NCBI GenBank assembly: GCA_948474755.1
Contig: CAOLHI010000481.1
Location: forward strand, 62,001 to 126,000
DNA length: 64,000 bases
Origin: Ctenosaura bakeri
Taxonomy: Eukaryota > Chordata > Lepidosauria > Squamata > Iguanidae
Direction: 5' to 3'
Shown here: positions 24,120 through 37,036 of the stretch, in pieces
Position numbering within the stretch: position 1 is the stretch's first letter
How the letters are laid out: each line of letters opens with the position of its first letter
Made by a program: the position numbers and the translations under genes
Notes under the pieces: model-generated
What the model was told of the DNA's origin: nothing
Seen by the model: the letters and a program-made list of their open reading frames with translations, nothing else
Database searches by the model: none

Positions 24120-24520
24120 TGCTGTTAGTTACGATGTAAGCTTGGCTTGCAAAACATAACTGATCTCTATCTGCATTTGCAGTCATGGTACCAGTACCTC
24201 AATTGTAAATGCCACTGAAACCCACCACAAAAGCCAGTCAACTGACTTGAGCCATGCAGCTCTATAGCACTGATGAGGGGAGGAGGATGGGCTTCAGGAT
24301 GATGTGACCACCAGTGAGTGATGGTGTGAAGAGCAGCAGAAGCAGGAACATTTGTAGAATCCTGTCACAGCTCTTTATCACAATGTCACTAACTTGCAAC
24401 CTGAGTCTCTCACTTGCCAGCAGCAGAGATCTCCATTGCTCAGGACAGCTGACTGGCTTTTAAGGTGGAGTTTCAGGGGCTGGAGCAGAAAATGATGAAT
24501 AGTTATGATATCAAGCTATG
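24120..24520. repeat. Family F repeat copy with foldback flanks
   Basis: 'ctgaaacccaccacaaaagcc' near the left recurs in inverted form as 'ggcttttaaggtggagtttcagg' near the right. Central blocks 'cagaagcaggaac' and 'tctcacttgccagcag' are shared with copies at 25900 and 33775. Confidence 0.5.
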
Positions 24521-25899
24521 TTTCTGATGCCAGCTCTCAGCCATGAGATTCTGCTCCAAGTTACACTAGAGTAAACTTTCAGTATTAGAAGTGTTGGTGT
24601 TAATTTTTAAAACATTGTACAACTTAGTGGTGGAACATCTGAAGGTCCACCTTTCATCTTTTAATCCTGCCCATACAAGTGTTTGCTCTTATAATACTTC
24701 AGGTTGGCAAGTACAGTAAAGACTGCCTTCCTGGGAATAAATCCCAAACTTCTAAACTTCCATCCTATAGATCTGCGCTTTGTTCTGTCTCTACAGGCAA
24801 GTCTTGCAAACCTTTCTCTTCAAATCTGCCTTTAATCTGAGATTCTCATTCACTTATGTAATTGAAAGTAGCTGCCGAATGTATCCTGCTTGTTTGCTAA
24901 TGTGGCAGTTTTTTATCTGTGTTCCTTGCTTTTCTCTTGATCAAATGTTATTTTCTGGGAGAGTAGCCCTGAAAAATGTACCTTGTGGATCTGCAAACAG
25001 GGTTAGATGCAGAAAGGCAATGAAAATGATGGGAGAATCTGAATGGGACTGAGCTCTGTGAAGACACAGCCAGATGACAGTGAGAAGGAAAGATGAAGCG
25101 GGAGTATGCAGTGAAGAAGGAAATAAATAGTATTTTAAAAAGAAGAGAAGATGGAGGTGTTGCTGAACACCGTGGCCAAGGACAAGATGAGCCAGAAGTA
25201 TTTTCTCTGTGCTGTAGTAGATGTCAAGTTGGCTGCTGCTCCAAGAGTTGTGGGCATAGTTCCCTTTATTCTTTATTTTAAAAAAAAAATCAGTTGAGGA
25301 ACAGTATGCAAGCCAAAGCCAATGAAGGTAATATTGATCCATTATCTGCCGTGTTACAAAGCAAACTAAGTATTTCATAGTGTTTGCCAGTTCTTTTAGA
25401 TTTTTTTGCCTCTGTAAGTTCTAGTTTTTTGGAATTGTTGGTCCTGGTCCAAGAACTTCAGGGGGAAATCCACAGAGATGTGAAAGATGCAGTTTACCCT
25501 AGTGTCTCTAATTGTAAGTGTAGCTTTTCTACCCCTTTGCTAGATCAAAACTGTTGGCTGTCATCCAAACATTTCAATTTTGAGATGTTACTGGATGTTC
25601 CAGAGAGTTAATGAGAGGGGTGGAAATCATGAAGGAAAACCTGTCATGAGACACAACTGAATAATCACAAGGAATTTCATTCTGTCCTTGGACCTTCCTT
25701 GGGACTGAGCTCTCAAATAGATGGCCACGGAATACCATGTGCTCAGGCCTATGCCCAGTAGGAACCCATGGCATAGGCAACCAGAATTTCAGTACCTTGG
25801 ATAGCTCCTCATGTACAGAGTGATCCTATGAAAGCTAGAGTCTCAACGATGCCTTTCAACATCACCGAGTATCCTGGCAGTCAATTACAATGCTGTAAA

Positions 25900-26290
25900 T
25901 TAGACCTAAAACCTTGCAACTGTTTTCTGTTCACATTTACAATTGTGGTACCTTTGCTGCAATCATAAAATGGTCACCAAACCCATCTTAAAGTCCAGCC
26001 AACTGCACCAACAGATGAATTTCTGCTGTGCTGGCAATTGGGGTGCTGAAGGATGAGGTATCCAGCCCCCTCTCACTGGTAAGCCATGTTTACTGAGGAG
26101 CTGCAACAGGATCTCACAGAGGTCTCTGCTTCTGCTTCTCACACTATGGTTTGTTGGTGGGAGAGGGTTGGATGCATTACACTTCAGTGCTCTGCTCACA
26201 AGTGCTGTGGAACTCAGTCCCTTGCTGTGGCTAGCAGGATTTTAAGGTGGATTTCTAGGGTCAGATTGAGAGATAGATCATAGCCACAAT
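25900..26290. repeat. Family F repeat copy with foldback flanks
   Basis: 'caaacccatcttaaagtccagcc' on the left is the inverse of 'aggattttaaggtggatttc' on the right. The middle has 'caattggggtgctgaaggat' and 'ctctgcttctgcttctcac', as in related copies. Confidence 0.5.
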
Positions 26291-26963
26291 ATTGTGGCTA
26301 TTTATTTGGCACAGGAATTTAGCTATCTTATCACCCATATTTGCTAATTTACAGAGAGAGATACAGAGGGTAGTTTCTGAAATGGACACCTCATGGAATG
26401 AAGGCAATTTCTCCTTTCTTTGACTTCTCAAATGGTGAATTTCATTTACTTTCAAACACTGCAAAAACAGGAAATGCCTGGCACCTCTGGTGAATTAGAT
26501 TCAGGAATAGCTGTCCCAACTCCCTGGCTTGATGTTCTTTTTCAGAAGGATAAGGTAATAGTACCACAGCCCTGGAGCTAATTGTATCACTTCTGAGACT
26601 TGGCAGGACAACATGAATGCTGCATGAGAGAAGTGGTTTCATTTTAAGAAAGGTAATAGTAAAGAAATGTTGCCTTTAAAAAAAATTGTTAGTATTCTTT
26701 TTTTTTTTTTTTCATTAATAGCTGACCAGGAAGCTAAACTCAAGCCAAAGAGATTGAAGGAGAATTCTCTTTTTCTAATATACTTGATACTAATTTTAGC
26801 TTGTTAATTGCTGGCAGCACAAAAAATATTCTTTAGCCATAGTGGAACCCTGTGTCCTGGATTAGCATCCTGATTCTCTTTAAGAGAAGGTGTTTAGAAC
26901 TGTGGGAAGAGCAGGTCCCTAAAAGCTCGTAAAAATTTGAGTAGAATAGGAAATTATACCCGT

Positions 26964-27512
26964 AGACTCATAGAAGCATAGAGTTGGAGAAGTCCCAAAG
27001 GACCATCCAGTCCACACCGCTACCATACAGGAATACGCAATCAAAACACTCCTGGCAAATGGCCATCCAGCCTCTCTTTATAAACCTCCAAAGATGGAGA
27101 CTCTACCACACTCCAAGGCAGCGTGTTCCACTGTCAAACTGCTCTTACCACCATGAAGTTCTTCCTAATGTTTGGGTGGAATCTCTTTTCCTGTAGCTTG
27201 AAGTCATTCCTCCATGTCCTAGTCTCTGGAGCAGCAGAAAACAAGCTTGCTCCATCTTCTGTATGACATCGTTTCAAATATTTAAATATGGCTATCATGT
27301 CACCTCTTAACTGCCTCTTCTCCAGGCTAAACATACCCAGCTCCCTAAGCCACTCCTCATAGGGTTTCATGGTTTCCAGGCCTTTTACCATTTTGGTCAC
27401 CCTCTTCAGGGTATGTGAATTGTGGTGCCCAGAACAAGACAGAGTGTTCCAAGTAAAGTCTGGCCAAAACAGAATAGAGTGGACTATTATGTCCCTCAAC
27501 CTAGACCCTATG
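26964..27512 (-). mobile_element. CR1-type LINE 3' fragment
   Basis: Longer CR1 copy. The minus strand keeps [33 protein letters not shown] and IAIFKYLKRCHTEDGASLF with the usual C-terminus. The part beyond about 27410, which should carry HLEYC, is degraded. It ends near the 'ccctcaacctagac' block. Confidence 0.88.
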
Positions 27513-28174
27513 TGGAGAAGGTTACTTTGCAATCCTGCTTCAGCTCAGATGACTACTCTTTCCTTCAACTCAGATGACTACTTCACCATGAGTCCACCAA
27601 TGCCATAGACCCCAGAAGGCATGCCAACCCTTGCATTTACGTAAAGGAAAACATGCAACCTTTAACTTCCAATCAGGCTCATACCAGGAAGGTGGGGCTT
27701 TACCTCTATCTTTAAGGAATTATAACTCATTTAGTTAGTGGAGGTGAGTTCACTCAGTGAATTTGGTATATGTCCAGTGCTAAAGTTTGTTCCATATGGA
27801 GCTCTCCATGGTTCTGACCCAGCCCGCATCTTTAACAGAAGACAAGAGAAAATCTCTGAATAAGCAAAACCCCAACAGAAAACCAGAGGGGAAAAAACGA
27901 AAGGGGGAGAAAAAACTCCAAAGAGATCATTTGAAAAGTATCAACAGGACAGTGAATAATACAAAACAACAGAAGCCTATGGGCAATACAGTATAAGAAT
28001 ATCACAACCTACAAGGCCACAGGCAAGCAAATGACAACTGTATAGATATTAACAAACAGCACATAAACAAAGGGCAACTATAAATTGTTTCAAACACAGA
28101 TCACACAACAACAAACTCTAAGCAGTACAGTAAGACAATTGCTTGAATCCTGTTGATTAACCCAAAATAGAGTA

Positions 28175-28265
28175 AGCCCATTGAATGAATTATTGAATGG
28201 TGAGTTAACACATTGGTAGGTCTCATTAATTCAATGGGTATACTCTACTTGTAACTAGCAAGAGA
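28175..28265. repeat. Short foldback-like repeat, related to 48795-48895
   Basis: Contains 'gagtaagcccattgaatgaa' and 'attcaatgggtatactctac', imperfect inverted arms. The region near 48795 has 'gaatcaatgggac' and 'gattcaatgggtgtactcta'. Confidence 0.45.
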
Positions 28266-28356
28266 AGTCAGGCTGATGTGTAACACTTTTAAGGGTATAT
28301 GCGGTCAGTTAAAAGTTATAAAACAACAGCAGCTCCAGTATTAATAAACAGTCATA

Positions 28357-28813
28357 GGCCTTTTCCACATGAGGTTTTTGAAACGGTGCAGTCCGTCCTC
28401 CAAGGAGGAGGTCTGCACCTCGGACCGGACTGGGTCGGATTTATTTAATGTAGATCGGCACCTCAGTTCAGTCCGGAACAACCCCAAGTGGTCCTCCAGC
28501 ATGCTTCTGAAAGACCTGATTTTTCCGGTCTTTCAAAAGCACGAAGCATGCCACTGCGAGCCTGCTCCCTTATGCAGATTCACAGGCTCACACCAATGTG
28601 AGCCTGTGATCTGCCCAGGGGTGGGCTTTAGGCTGGTGAGCTTCAGCGGTTGGTTGAGACCCTCGACCAACTGGAAGCCGCCATTTGGGACGCCGGAGCA
28701 GTGTGTATTGACGAGCACGCACTGTTCCAGAGCACCGTGGACCGGACCGGGGAGCCGAAAGGTCCGGTGAGTAGTGGCGCGGGGCGATTCCCTCGGCTGG
28801 TGTGGAAAAGGCC
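28357..28813. mobile_element. GGCC-terminus DNA element, 457-bp type
   Basis: The left end GGCCTTTTCCACATGAGG and the right end GTGTGGAAAAGGCC are inverted repeats, and ATA flanks both sides (a 3-bp target duplication). The interior is GC- and CpG-rich with sub-terminal inverted blocks around 'ccggac'/'gtccgg', and has no recognisable transposase. Overlapping open frames of up to 138 codons on both strands are explained by the GC content. Confidence 0.8.
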
Positions 28814-29373
28814 ATAGAACCAGATGTGGAATTCCACAATATAAGCCATGTAAATACCTAGGTCTTTTCAAACATCCATGCAAACAGGTCAAATGGGCAA
28901 AATAGAATACTGCGTACTGCTGAAGACATATTGCATATTTCAAGAGCACTCTTCACTGGGAAGTCACAAGGGGATCAATTCTGGAATAGGAAATCCATTT
29001 GATTTCTCAGTTTCTTCTTCCTTCTTAGCCTCTCTGTCTCTCTGATGCTCTGCATATGCACAGCGGCCATAGATAAGGAGCTGGGTAGGGTGTGACCCGA
29101 GAATATGTTATGTAACCTGACTTTTTTTAGCTTTCTCTCTGGATATGAATAAAATAATGCACACATCAGTATCTATGAGCAATTAAGCATGCATTGTAGC
29201 TACTTATTGGTTCAGACAAGCTTCTGAGCTTGTAAAACTCATTTTGATGCTGGTGTTCTATTGTTTTATTTTTAAAAATATCTAATGTGTATTTCGTCTG
29301 TGGGTTCTATAATTTTTTTTTGTTGATTTTCTTAAGAAGTTTTTTTTTAATTATATTAGATGATGTATAAGTA

Positions 29374-29755
29374 CAGTCATCCGTCCACATTTGCTAGGAT
29401 TAGGGACACAGAACCGCCATGAAAGTGGAAAAACTGGCTAACTCTAGGCCCTCCCAAACCATATTTAACACACAAAAAAGTATGATCATCATATTCAATC
29501 CACCATGGATTCCTTTGAGGCATCAAGGTTCCTTCACAAGGCAGAAGTGGGGGGCTGGTGGGGCTTTCTGTCATCTCCACTGCTGCCCCACACCATTTCT
29601 AATAGGGACTTACAAGCCTCGTTCACAATTTCTCAGTCTCACGAGGCTTGCAGTCCCTATCAGAAATGACATAAAGAGGCAGCAGAGGTGACAGCAAATA
29701 ATCTGTGAATAATCAAATTCACAAAAGTGAAACCTGCAAATGTAGAGGCTGTTTT
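29374..29755. mobile_element. Tigger-like non-autonomous element
   Basis: Near-copy of 14209-14594: 'ccctcccaaaccatatttaa', 'ccaccatggattcctttgag', 'atcaaggttccttcacaagg' and 'agtctcacgaggctt' are shared. It starts at CAGTCATCCGTCC after TA. The right end is slightly truncated (TGTAGAGGCTG). Confidence 0.75.
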
Positions 29756-30189
29756 AAAACGAGACATGAAAATAATAATCCCATCCAGACAATTAGCCTT
29801 AATTATCCCAGATGGTGATGAATGATGTACATTTGTTCATTGTGTCCCCTTGTTTCATGCACAAAGGAATTTCTTAGTATGTGGTGTTTCTCCCAACCTC
29901 TTGCACAAAATGTTTCTCTTAGGCAACCGTCAGTTTGTTACTTCAAAGGAGAATGAGGCAGATATCCAAATCAAAAAAAACCCTTTTATAGTTTGTATGC
30001 ATAACATTCATATCTTCTTCCTGGTGGGTGTTTAAATGGGGTGCAGGCCTGTCCTGATTCTGGACAGTAATCCATTTTTATCAGCGTAAGAATGTAAAGA
30101 TACTGTATTGGTTCATTCATTCTTGTGAGATCTGCCAAGTGCAGTGTCTCTCAGTTATTCACTACTGGACTTGAAATTACAGTAAATGC

Positions 30190-30650
30190 ATAAACTGTGA
30201 CTGGAATTCAGTATTACAGTTAGGGATTTGTAACCTAAAGGTATGGATCTGTAACTGATTCATGTTCACAAAGCCCCTGCATTCACGATCATGACACTGT
30301 TGCCATGATTGTAAAATTCCCCTTGCTCCTCCTTTACTGGAAGCAACAGAGTTATGTTATTTTGGTGATCAGGATGCAGTCGACTGATGTTTCTGCCACC
30401 AGCCCTCCCACCGGTGATCTCCAGTGAGAGGAAGAAATGTGACAGGGATCCTGCTTCTGATTGTCACATTGGAGATCACTGGTGGAAGATAGGTGGAAAC
30501 CTCAGTATGTCATGCCCTGACCAACAGGAGAACAGACCTCTATTGCTCAAGTGACTGATGCCCGAAAAAGCAAGATTGGCGATGTCAGGCCAGGAGACTA
30601 TACTTTACTAAGTACACTTAACTAAGTAGCGAATCTAGGATCTCAGCCTG
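30190..30650. repeat. Family F repeat copy, one of the most complete
   Basis: The left part has 'ggatctgtaactgattcatg' and 'atcatgacactgttgccatg'. The middle has 'ggtgatcaggatgcagtcga' and inverted 'gtgatctccagtg' and 'cattggagatcactgg'. The right end has 'cacttaactaagtagcgaat' followed by 'ctaggatctcagcc', the inverse of the GGCTGAGATCCTA end at 11493. Confidence 0.6.
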
Positions 30651-33600
30651 TATTTTATTGATTCTCTTTGTCATTTTGCACGCTACTTGTGCTTTAATTC
30701 CATTGGATAGTGGGCAGATTGGCGTATACCCATAGCACTAAGTAAACCAAAAAGAAGATGAGAAGAACTAAGTGTGGTGCTAGATCAAGGGGAAACAGTC
30801 CTTTGTCATCATCTTCATCTCTCTTTCTTTAATATAAAGGAAAATAAGATGAAGACTATGACAAGGGACAGTTGTTTCCCCTTGGCTGAATGTACCTGTT
30901 TCATTTCCACATCCCTGATCTATTACTGGATGCCACTATCACAGATGAGCTAATGTGTCTGAGACAAGTTAAGTGACAGGAAGAATGGCCAGAATCCTGC
31001 TGAGAACTTCATGTGTACAGGTGGGCTTCTGTCTGAGGGAATTAGAATTGCACAGTTCCACAATGTCCATATCAAGTAAAGGGCTGCTGTCATGTTACTA
31101 TGTAGGAGAGCCAGCCAAATGACCATTGCCTGTCAAGAACAATACATATCAGTCCTGTTTTGCATTGGGACACTGTCTAGGGAGCACCCAGGCCCATCAG
31201 CACACTTGTGCTGGTGACCCATTGTGCATCCTTACAATTCACTAACAAGGTTTCTTAACATCTCTGCTACATGGTTAAATATGCATAAAGTTATGTAACA
31301 TACACTGTGATAGATGATTCCAGCCAAAATCTGAAACCACTTGATATCCCACGTCACATCATTGATCCCTCTAACCCAGCCTTATCTACTCTAACTGACA
31401 ACATCTCCCCAGAATTTCAGACAAGGGTTTTTCTCAGTCCTACCTGAGATGTCTCTGATCAAATATGAGACCCTTCACAATCAAAACATGTGCTGTACCA
31501 TTGAGCTATGGCCCATCAAATGTTGTTAAGAGGCTTTAATTTTGCCCTTGCTAAAATCTATATAAACAAAAACTAAGTTTTGTATACATAGCAATCCATC
31601 TCTACTGGTAAGGCAAGTTAAATAGTTTTTGGTCTTGAAATTTCATGACCAAAAATGGTTCCAAGTAGCTAGAGAAATGATTTCCCCCAACAATCTATCC
31701 CAAATGTTCCTTCTTTTGAAATTTTTCCCATATTGTAAATTTCATTCCTAGGACTCCCACAATTACAACTGCAATATGAGATGGAGACGTCTAAGTACAC
31801 ATCAGTCTAACAGCTAATGCCTATCAATCGTTCCTTGAGTCAATGGGTGCTTCAGTGGTGATGATGAAAACCAGTATGGTTTTTTAAAGGCTGGACATAC
31901 TTTGTCATAGGTCTGGTTTCTGTGTTACAAAATGCCATTGCTATTTCTGCTTTCTGTATGCATTGATGACATTAATTCACCAGCAATGTCTGCTGAGAGT
32001 ATTATCATTCTCTACATAATCATAGTGGTGTGTGCTGTAAACCACTCTATTTGTTATGACCACTGTGTGGAGTAACTTCGCACAGATAGGACACCCGGCT
32101 GGTGGAACATGTAACACAGTCGTCATACATTGTCTGATTTGGCCAATGTGCTGGTTGTAGTATTGTCATCACATCAAACCAATTAACATATTTATTCCAT
32201 AGCACACGGGGTATCTCTTTCCTTGGAGGTGGTGTTAGCCATGTCTACATTTCTTCCAGCAGCAGCAGCACCACCTCCACACAGAGATATGTTCAGATGC
32301 TGTTTCTGTCTTCAGACATAGCACTTCTTCTCTGTACACTTTTCTTCCTCAATCACTTCCATGAATAATGGGAAGATGAACTCCCAATTCTCTGTAGCAT
32401 TCTGGGCACTAAGACTGATTACTCATTTTTCCTGTTGAAAAAAATAGAAAAAGGAGCTGCAGATGTCATGGGCAGGATATTAATCGGGGCTATCATATTT
32501 TGCTGTTGCTTCTTGAGTGGCCATTGGTGATAGATTGCACCTGATGATCAACAATGTTAATTCCATGATTTAGAACCATCATTGTGTGAGAATCAAGCAC
32601 ACTTGTATTTATTTCCAGAGAGGAACAAACAGAGGGGTCAAGCAAGTTTTAGATCTTCCATGTCTTTTCCAACCTGGCATCTTTTGGACATGTTGGACTG
32701 ATCTCAAGCTGCTGAGGGAAATAGGGGTAGTAAAGGTTGGGCAAGTGGGAAGAAAATGGCTAGTATATTGAGACAACTTGGAAAGTGTATCAAAGCATTT
32801 ATCTTGTGTAATGAGAGTGTCTCATTTACTGCAGATGAGAGAATAAAGTCTGGTAATCCTTGTTTATCTGCTTACAATGAGTAATGTTTTAAAGACAGAT
32901 GACTTTGAGACTGATAGTAAATTTGGCCCTCTTTAATTTTAGTGCCCAGCCTCAATATGGAATCTAGCCGAGGTACTGTAGACCATTTACCATTTTACTA
33001 CTACACCTGTTTGTAGAAAGTTTTTTGCTTTGCTCTGAATGTTTTTTGTTGTCCAAAAAGAAATGTTTCTTGGATTATGACTGCAGAAATCTGTCATGTG
33101 TTGAATCAGTTAAAATATCAGCAGTTGTTCGGTCTATCAGAAAAGGATAAATTAACCTAATAAATAATTTTGATTTTCAAAACTGCTGATTTTAGTAAGC
33201 TGTGCCATTAAGTCGTATAAGCTTCTTCTGTAACATTGGCTTCTTTGGTATTGAGGACTGTCATGTTAATAATGAAAAGCACCATATAATATCAAAATGC
33301 ATTGATATGTTTTTAATGAGCCAATGTAATATTAGATCTGGATTAAGGCAGACAATACTTCCTTTTCAATTCAGTGCAAGCATAATGCTACAAACCATCA
33401 TTTACAAATTTGGAGTTTTTGTCTATGTAATGCATGCTTCTCTTCCCCTTTGTAGATTAAATCTGCTCTTCCTTCCTCCTATCTTAGTGGCATAATAAAA
33501 GGGATCCCTTCTTGACCAGAATTTGAAACCAAGGTTAGAAATGGTTTTCTGGGGGAAAAATTGCTAAAGAACCCTGGTTGGAGCTAACAAACAGGCGAAA

Positions 33601-33659
33601 TGTGTGAGAAATTTATTCCAATGAATGCAAAAGGGAACATTCATTCTTACGGCTTGTTT
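30651..33659. other. 3-kb intronic stretch with nothing recognised
   Basis: I find no coding block, microsatellite or clear transposon end here. It may hold diverged repeats. The short open frame at 32586-32771 has no recognisable family. Confidence 0.4.
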
Positions 33660-33760
33660 TGAATTATTTATTACTTATTTATTAAAGCTATTTGTTAATT
33701 TCTTCACTGCCCACCAGGATTCCCTAAGTGGCATGAAATAAAATAGATTTAAAGCATTGG
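33660..33760 (-). mobile_element. L2-like LINE tail fragment
   Basis: 'attattta' and 'ttatttatta' units followed by 'cttcactgcccaccaggatt' resemble the inverse of the short-repeat tail and terminal block of L2-like LINEs. Confidence 0.35.
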
Positions 33761-33774
33761 CTGGCATCCTGCTA

Positions 33775-34200
33775 GCTAGTTATGATGTTGCCTGTTTAGA
33801 CTTAGGACATCATAACCGCTTCATATTTTCATTTGTTATTTTGGTACTCTTGCCAAGTTAGGCCTCTGAAACCCACCTTAAAAGCCAGCCAGACATCTGG
33901 AACAATGGAAGCCAGTGCTGCCGGCAAGTAGGGCCCTGCAGAATGATGCAAAACCAATCCCCTCCCACCAGCAAGTGGTGGTCTAGGGAGCAGAAGCAAG
34001 AACCTCTGCCGTGACCTATTGCAACTCTTCATTGCAGCCTCACTTACTAATGCAAGGAAGTTTGGTCACACCATCCTGCAGCAACCTGTTCACCAACAGC
34101 ACGGACTTTCATTCTTCCAGGTGGCTGACTGGCTTTTAGGGTGGCTTTCAGGGGTCAGATGGGGAGTTAAAGCCATTTTTAAAAAAGTTTTAAAACAATT
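33775..34200. repeat. Family F repeat copy with foldback flanks
   Basis: 'ctgaaacccaccttaaaagcc' (about 33866) and 'ggcttttagggtggctttcagg' (about 34130) form inverted arms. 'cccaccagcaagtgg', 'ggagcagaagcaagaac' and 'cctcacttactaatgcaagg' lie between them. Confidence 0.55.
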
Positions 34201-34218
34201 GTAAAAGCTCCCCTCACT

Positions 34219-34249
34219 ATTTTATTTTATTTTATTTTATTTTATTTTT
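34219..34249. repeat. (TTTTA)n microsatellite
   Basis: Pentanucleotide run of about six units. Confidence 0.9.
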
Positions 34250-34485
34250 GCAAGGCATGGTTTGCAGGGTGCTAGCATTATGTTTGTACCAGACCCTTCT
34301 GTTGTTTGATTAAAATGTTAATGCATTCCTGACTTGATATTCTTACCGGGTAGGCATGGGGGGGGGAATAAAAACAAAGCAAGTGGTGTTTCAGATTCAC
34401 AAAATGATTTCCATAAAATAAACAATTCGGCTAGAAAAAAGTATTCTTTGTTTTGCTCATTGACTACAGGGGCAAAGATATTGAA

Positions 34486-34486
<1 letters not shown>

Positions 34487-34571
<85 letters not shown>

Positions 34572-34596
34572 TAGTAGTAGTAGCAGCAGCAGCAGC
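34487..34596. repeat. Compound trinucleotide microsatellite (AAT)n(AGT)n(AGC)n
   Basis: About 14 AAT units change to AGT units at 34528, with one GGT interruption, and then to AGC units at the right end. The long homopolymeric reading frames over it are not genes. Confidence 0.95.
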
Positions 34597-34842
34597 CTGA
34601 GCTTGCTGCAAGGTTTCATGCCTCCACTCCATAATGACAATGTGCTTCAGGTTCTATATTTAGATTTGCTTTGTTTGGAAACCTTTTAAAATCATAGCAA
34701 TCATAATAATAATGTTTGGGACAAACTGAGTGGAACATGTTGTTATTCTGTTATTTTTTAAAAAACTCAAATGTTGACCAACGTCAGGGTAATAATTAAT
34801 GCACTTCTAATGTATTTAGAAATCACCAGCAAAATGGAGGTA

Positions 34843-34935
34843 AGGCTAAAATCCTATATCCACTTAGCTGGGAGGAGGCCCCATTAAATTCTATAGTATT
34901 TACCTCTCCATAGCCATCTATGGGGTTGTGCTGCA
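34843..34935. repeat. Short foldback repeat, family S copy
   Basis: 'aatcctatatccacttagctggga' split into blocks, then 'ggccccattaaattctat', in the same order as in 48216-48300. Confidence 0.4.
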
Positions 34936-35429
34936 AACTGTGCTAGCTAAGCCTTTTCTGCTGTGAAATTGTCCTGAATCTAAATTACTTCACAGCCTTT
35001 AAAGCATCCTTAGAAATGCAAATTTTTTAGGACATTTTCAAAATCTGTTGAAAGGGGAAGGAATAGCTGTCTTTCACTACTACTACAACTTATCTAAATA
35101 GTTCAGCTTCACCTCCTTCCCCACTAAGCCCTAAGTCATTTAGCTGTTACCTTTTCCATCCTGCATCAAAAACACATTGCTTTTCTTTCATGCGCATACT
35201 GTCATTTCATGTGGAGTACAACACTAGTTTATAACATTTCTTTCCAAGGCACCCATTGCCTTTACTTCTGAAGGAAGTTATCTCTGGCATGTGGGAATGT
35301 TAGTTCACATAGTCCCTTATAGCACTGTTGCTTACCATTATCTCTTCCATAATCTTGATGGGGTTCACATCCCGTTCCAGGGGGGCATGGACTGGGGAGA
35401 TAATGATTTTGAAAAAATACAGCAAAATG

Positions 35430-35520
35430 GATTCCTCATGTGTTCCTAGTGGAAACAATGGAGAAGAATCTAGCATTTTTTTATTCCTCCCCATTGTTTC
35501 TACTAGGAACTCTTCTGAGC
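35430..35520. repeat. Imperfect hairpin
   Basis: 'ttcctagtggaaacaatgg' at about 35445 and 'ccattgtttctactaggaa' at about 35493 are inverted repeats of about 19 bp with two mismatches, separated by about 28 bp. It may be part of a larger foldback element whose ends I cannot see. Confidence 0.6.
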
Positions 35521-36059
35521 TGATAGGGTAGCTTTGCCATGGCCTAATGGAATGACAATTGCTGTGTCCATAGGGAAGCTTCAAGCAGGCAAAACACTAG
35601 GGATGTAAACCTTGAACTATTTTGTCTTCACATGTGAGGATGAATAATATCAGTGGTTTTCTGTCTCCTGTGGGAGAAAATGACTATTTGGGGTCTTTTC
35701 TTCCCAGTATTCACACATTCCGAAGTATTTTAGGACATTATTCTTCAGTGAAATACAGAAGCAGAAGCTGCACGAAAATTGTGGCTGGGTTATGCTAAAA
35801 CACATATAGGGCCAAAAATGCTCAACCCAAAACAAATGGGTTTTTGCTTTGTTTTTGCAAAATTCGTGGGGTTTGCCCCCCAAAAATGCACATGTATTTC
35901 TGGAGACAGTAGTTGGCATCCTGTTGGGAAGCTGCATCATCATAAAAGGACTTAACAATTGCATAACACTGAATTGCTCCATTGTGCAACATTTGTATTC
36001 TTAGGAGAGGAGTGGAGTGGAGACATAGGCACCCCATCAGAACCATTGTACAAGTACAG

Positions 36060-36180
36060 CCAGCAGCAGGGTCATTACACAATGTGTCACGATGCCCAAA
36101 GTGTCCTGAGGGGCAATGTGTCTTGATTCACAATGTGTCGCAACATACATGCTCTGTTGTACAACATGCCCTGTTGTGAG
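36060..36180. repeat. Cluster of CAATGTGTC words
   Basis: CAATGTGTC occurs three times at 36080-36140, with related 'acaacatgccctgttgtgag' nearby. Similar words ('acacattgg', 'ccaatgtgtgt') occur at 18660-18800, so this may be a diverged repeat family. Confidence 0.35.
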
Positions 36181-37036
36181 TGCAAAACTTGGGTGAGCAG
36201 TGGGAGCCTGCCTTCTGCAATGGGACATCTTACCTGTGTGCATCATCGCAGTTCATGAGCACGGTTGTATATCATGTGAGCAACATAGACATTTTTCCCC
36301 TGGGAAACAAATAACAGCAACTATTATTTCCATTCCAGCAGGCGTACACACCTCATGTATGCTTCCACCCCATGGGAAGTTAACATGTAGCCCCAACTGT
36401 CTTGGTATAGTACATTTTCTCATTCCTCTGACTGCTGGTTCTCAACACCATCTTCTTTCTTCCATTGTGCCCTCGCTGTCCTCAGCTTCATTCAACTACG
36501 CTGTCATTTAACCCAATTGTCTTTGCAAACCAATGTAAACGTGTTTCCATGTCTTTGTGAAATCATCACGTGAGATGTAGCATCGTGATGTCTTTGACAA
36601 TATCACGTTGTGGCATACTGATGAATTTGATGTGGGTCGCTGCAGCCAGGACAGTGTGGGTGGAGAGTTAGGGCAACAAGGGACAAGTTGGGTCCCTCGT
36701 CTAAACTTCAAAAGTATTTTTGCCAAGGCATTGTCTGGAAGGGGAGGAAAAAAAGAGTGTTAGTGCTCTAGCGACATCAGTAAAGCATCATGCAACAATT
36801 ATCTTGGGTACTGTAGTATCCTCCTTTCAACAACATGTGGCAGCCTTGCAGCTGAGCACTGTACTATCAACCATAGCATGACTTTTTGCATGACTTTGTA
36901 AAATGATTTTCAAGTAAAGCAATCTCCTTGCCTAAATTCTAGGTAGTCACCCAAATGCCAGATTCCTTCCTCTCCTCACTGACATACACCTACCTCTCAA
37001 ATTTATTTCTGGTGAAAAGACCATGCAACCCCAATT

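Noticed and set aside
25093..25281. A Lys/Glu-rich 62-codon frame as an exon
   Set aside because: No splice sites in a suitable position and no family resemblance; purine-rich sequence often gives such frames.
28369..28949. Overlapping frames of up to 138 codons on both strands
   Set aside because: They largely overlap the GC-rich mobile element at 28357-28813, run in several frames at once and match no protein family I recognise.
34318..34689. Poly-Ile/Val, poly-Thr or poly-Asn/Ser proteins
   Set aside because: Translation of a triplet microsatellite in different frames.
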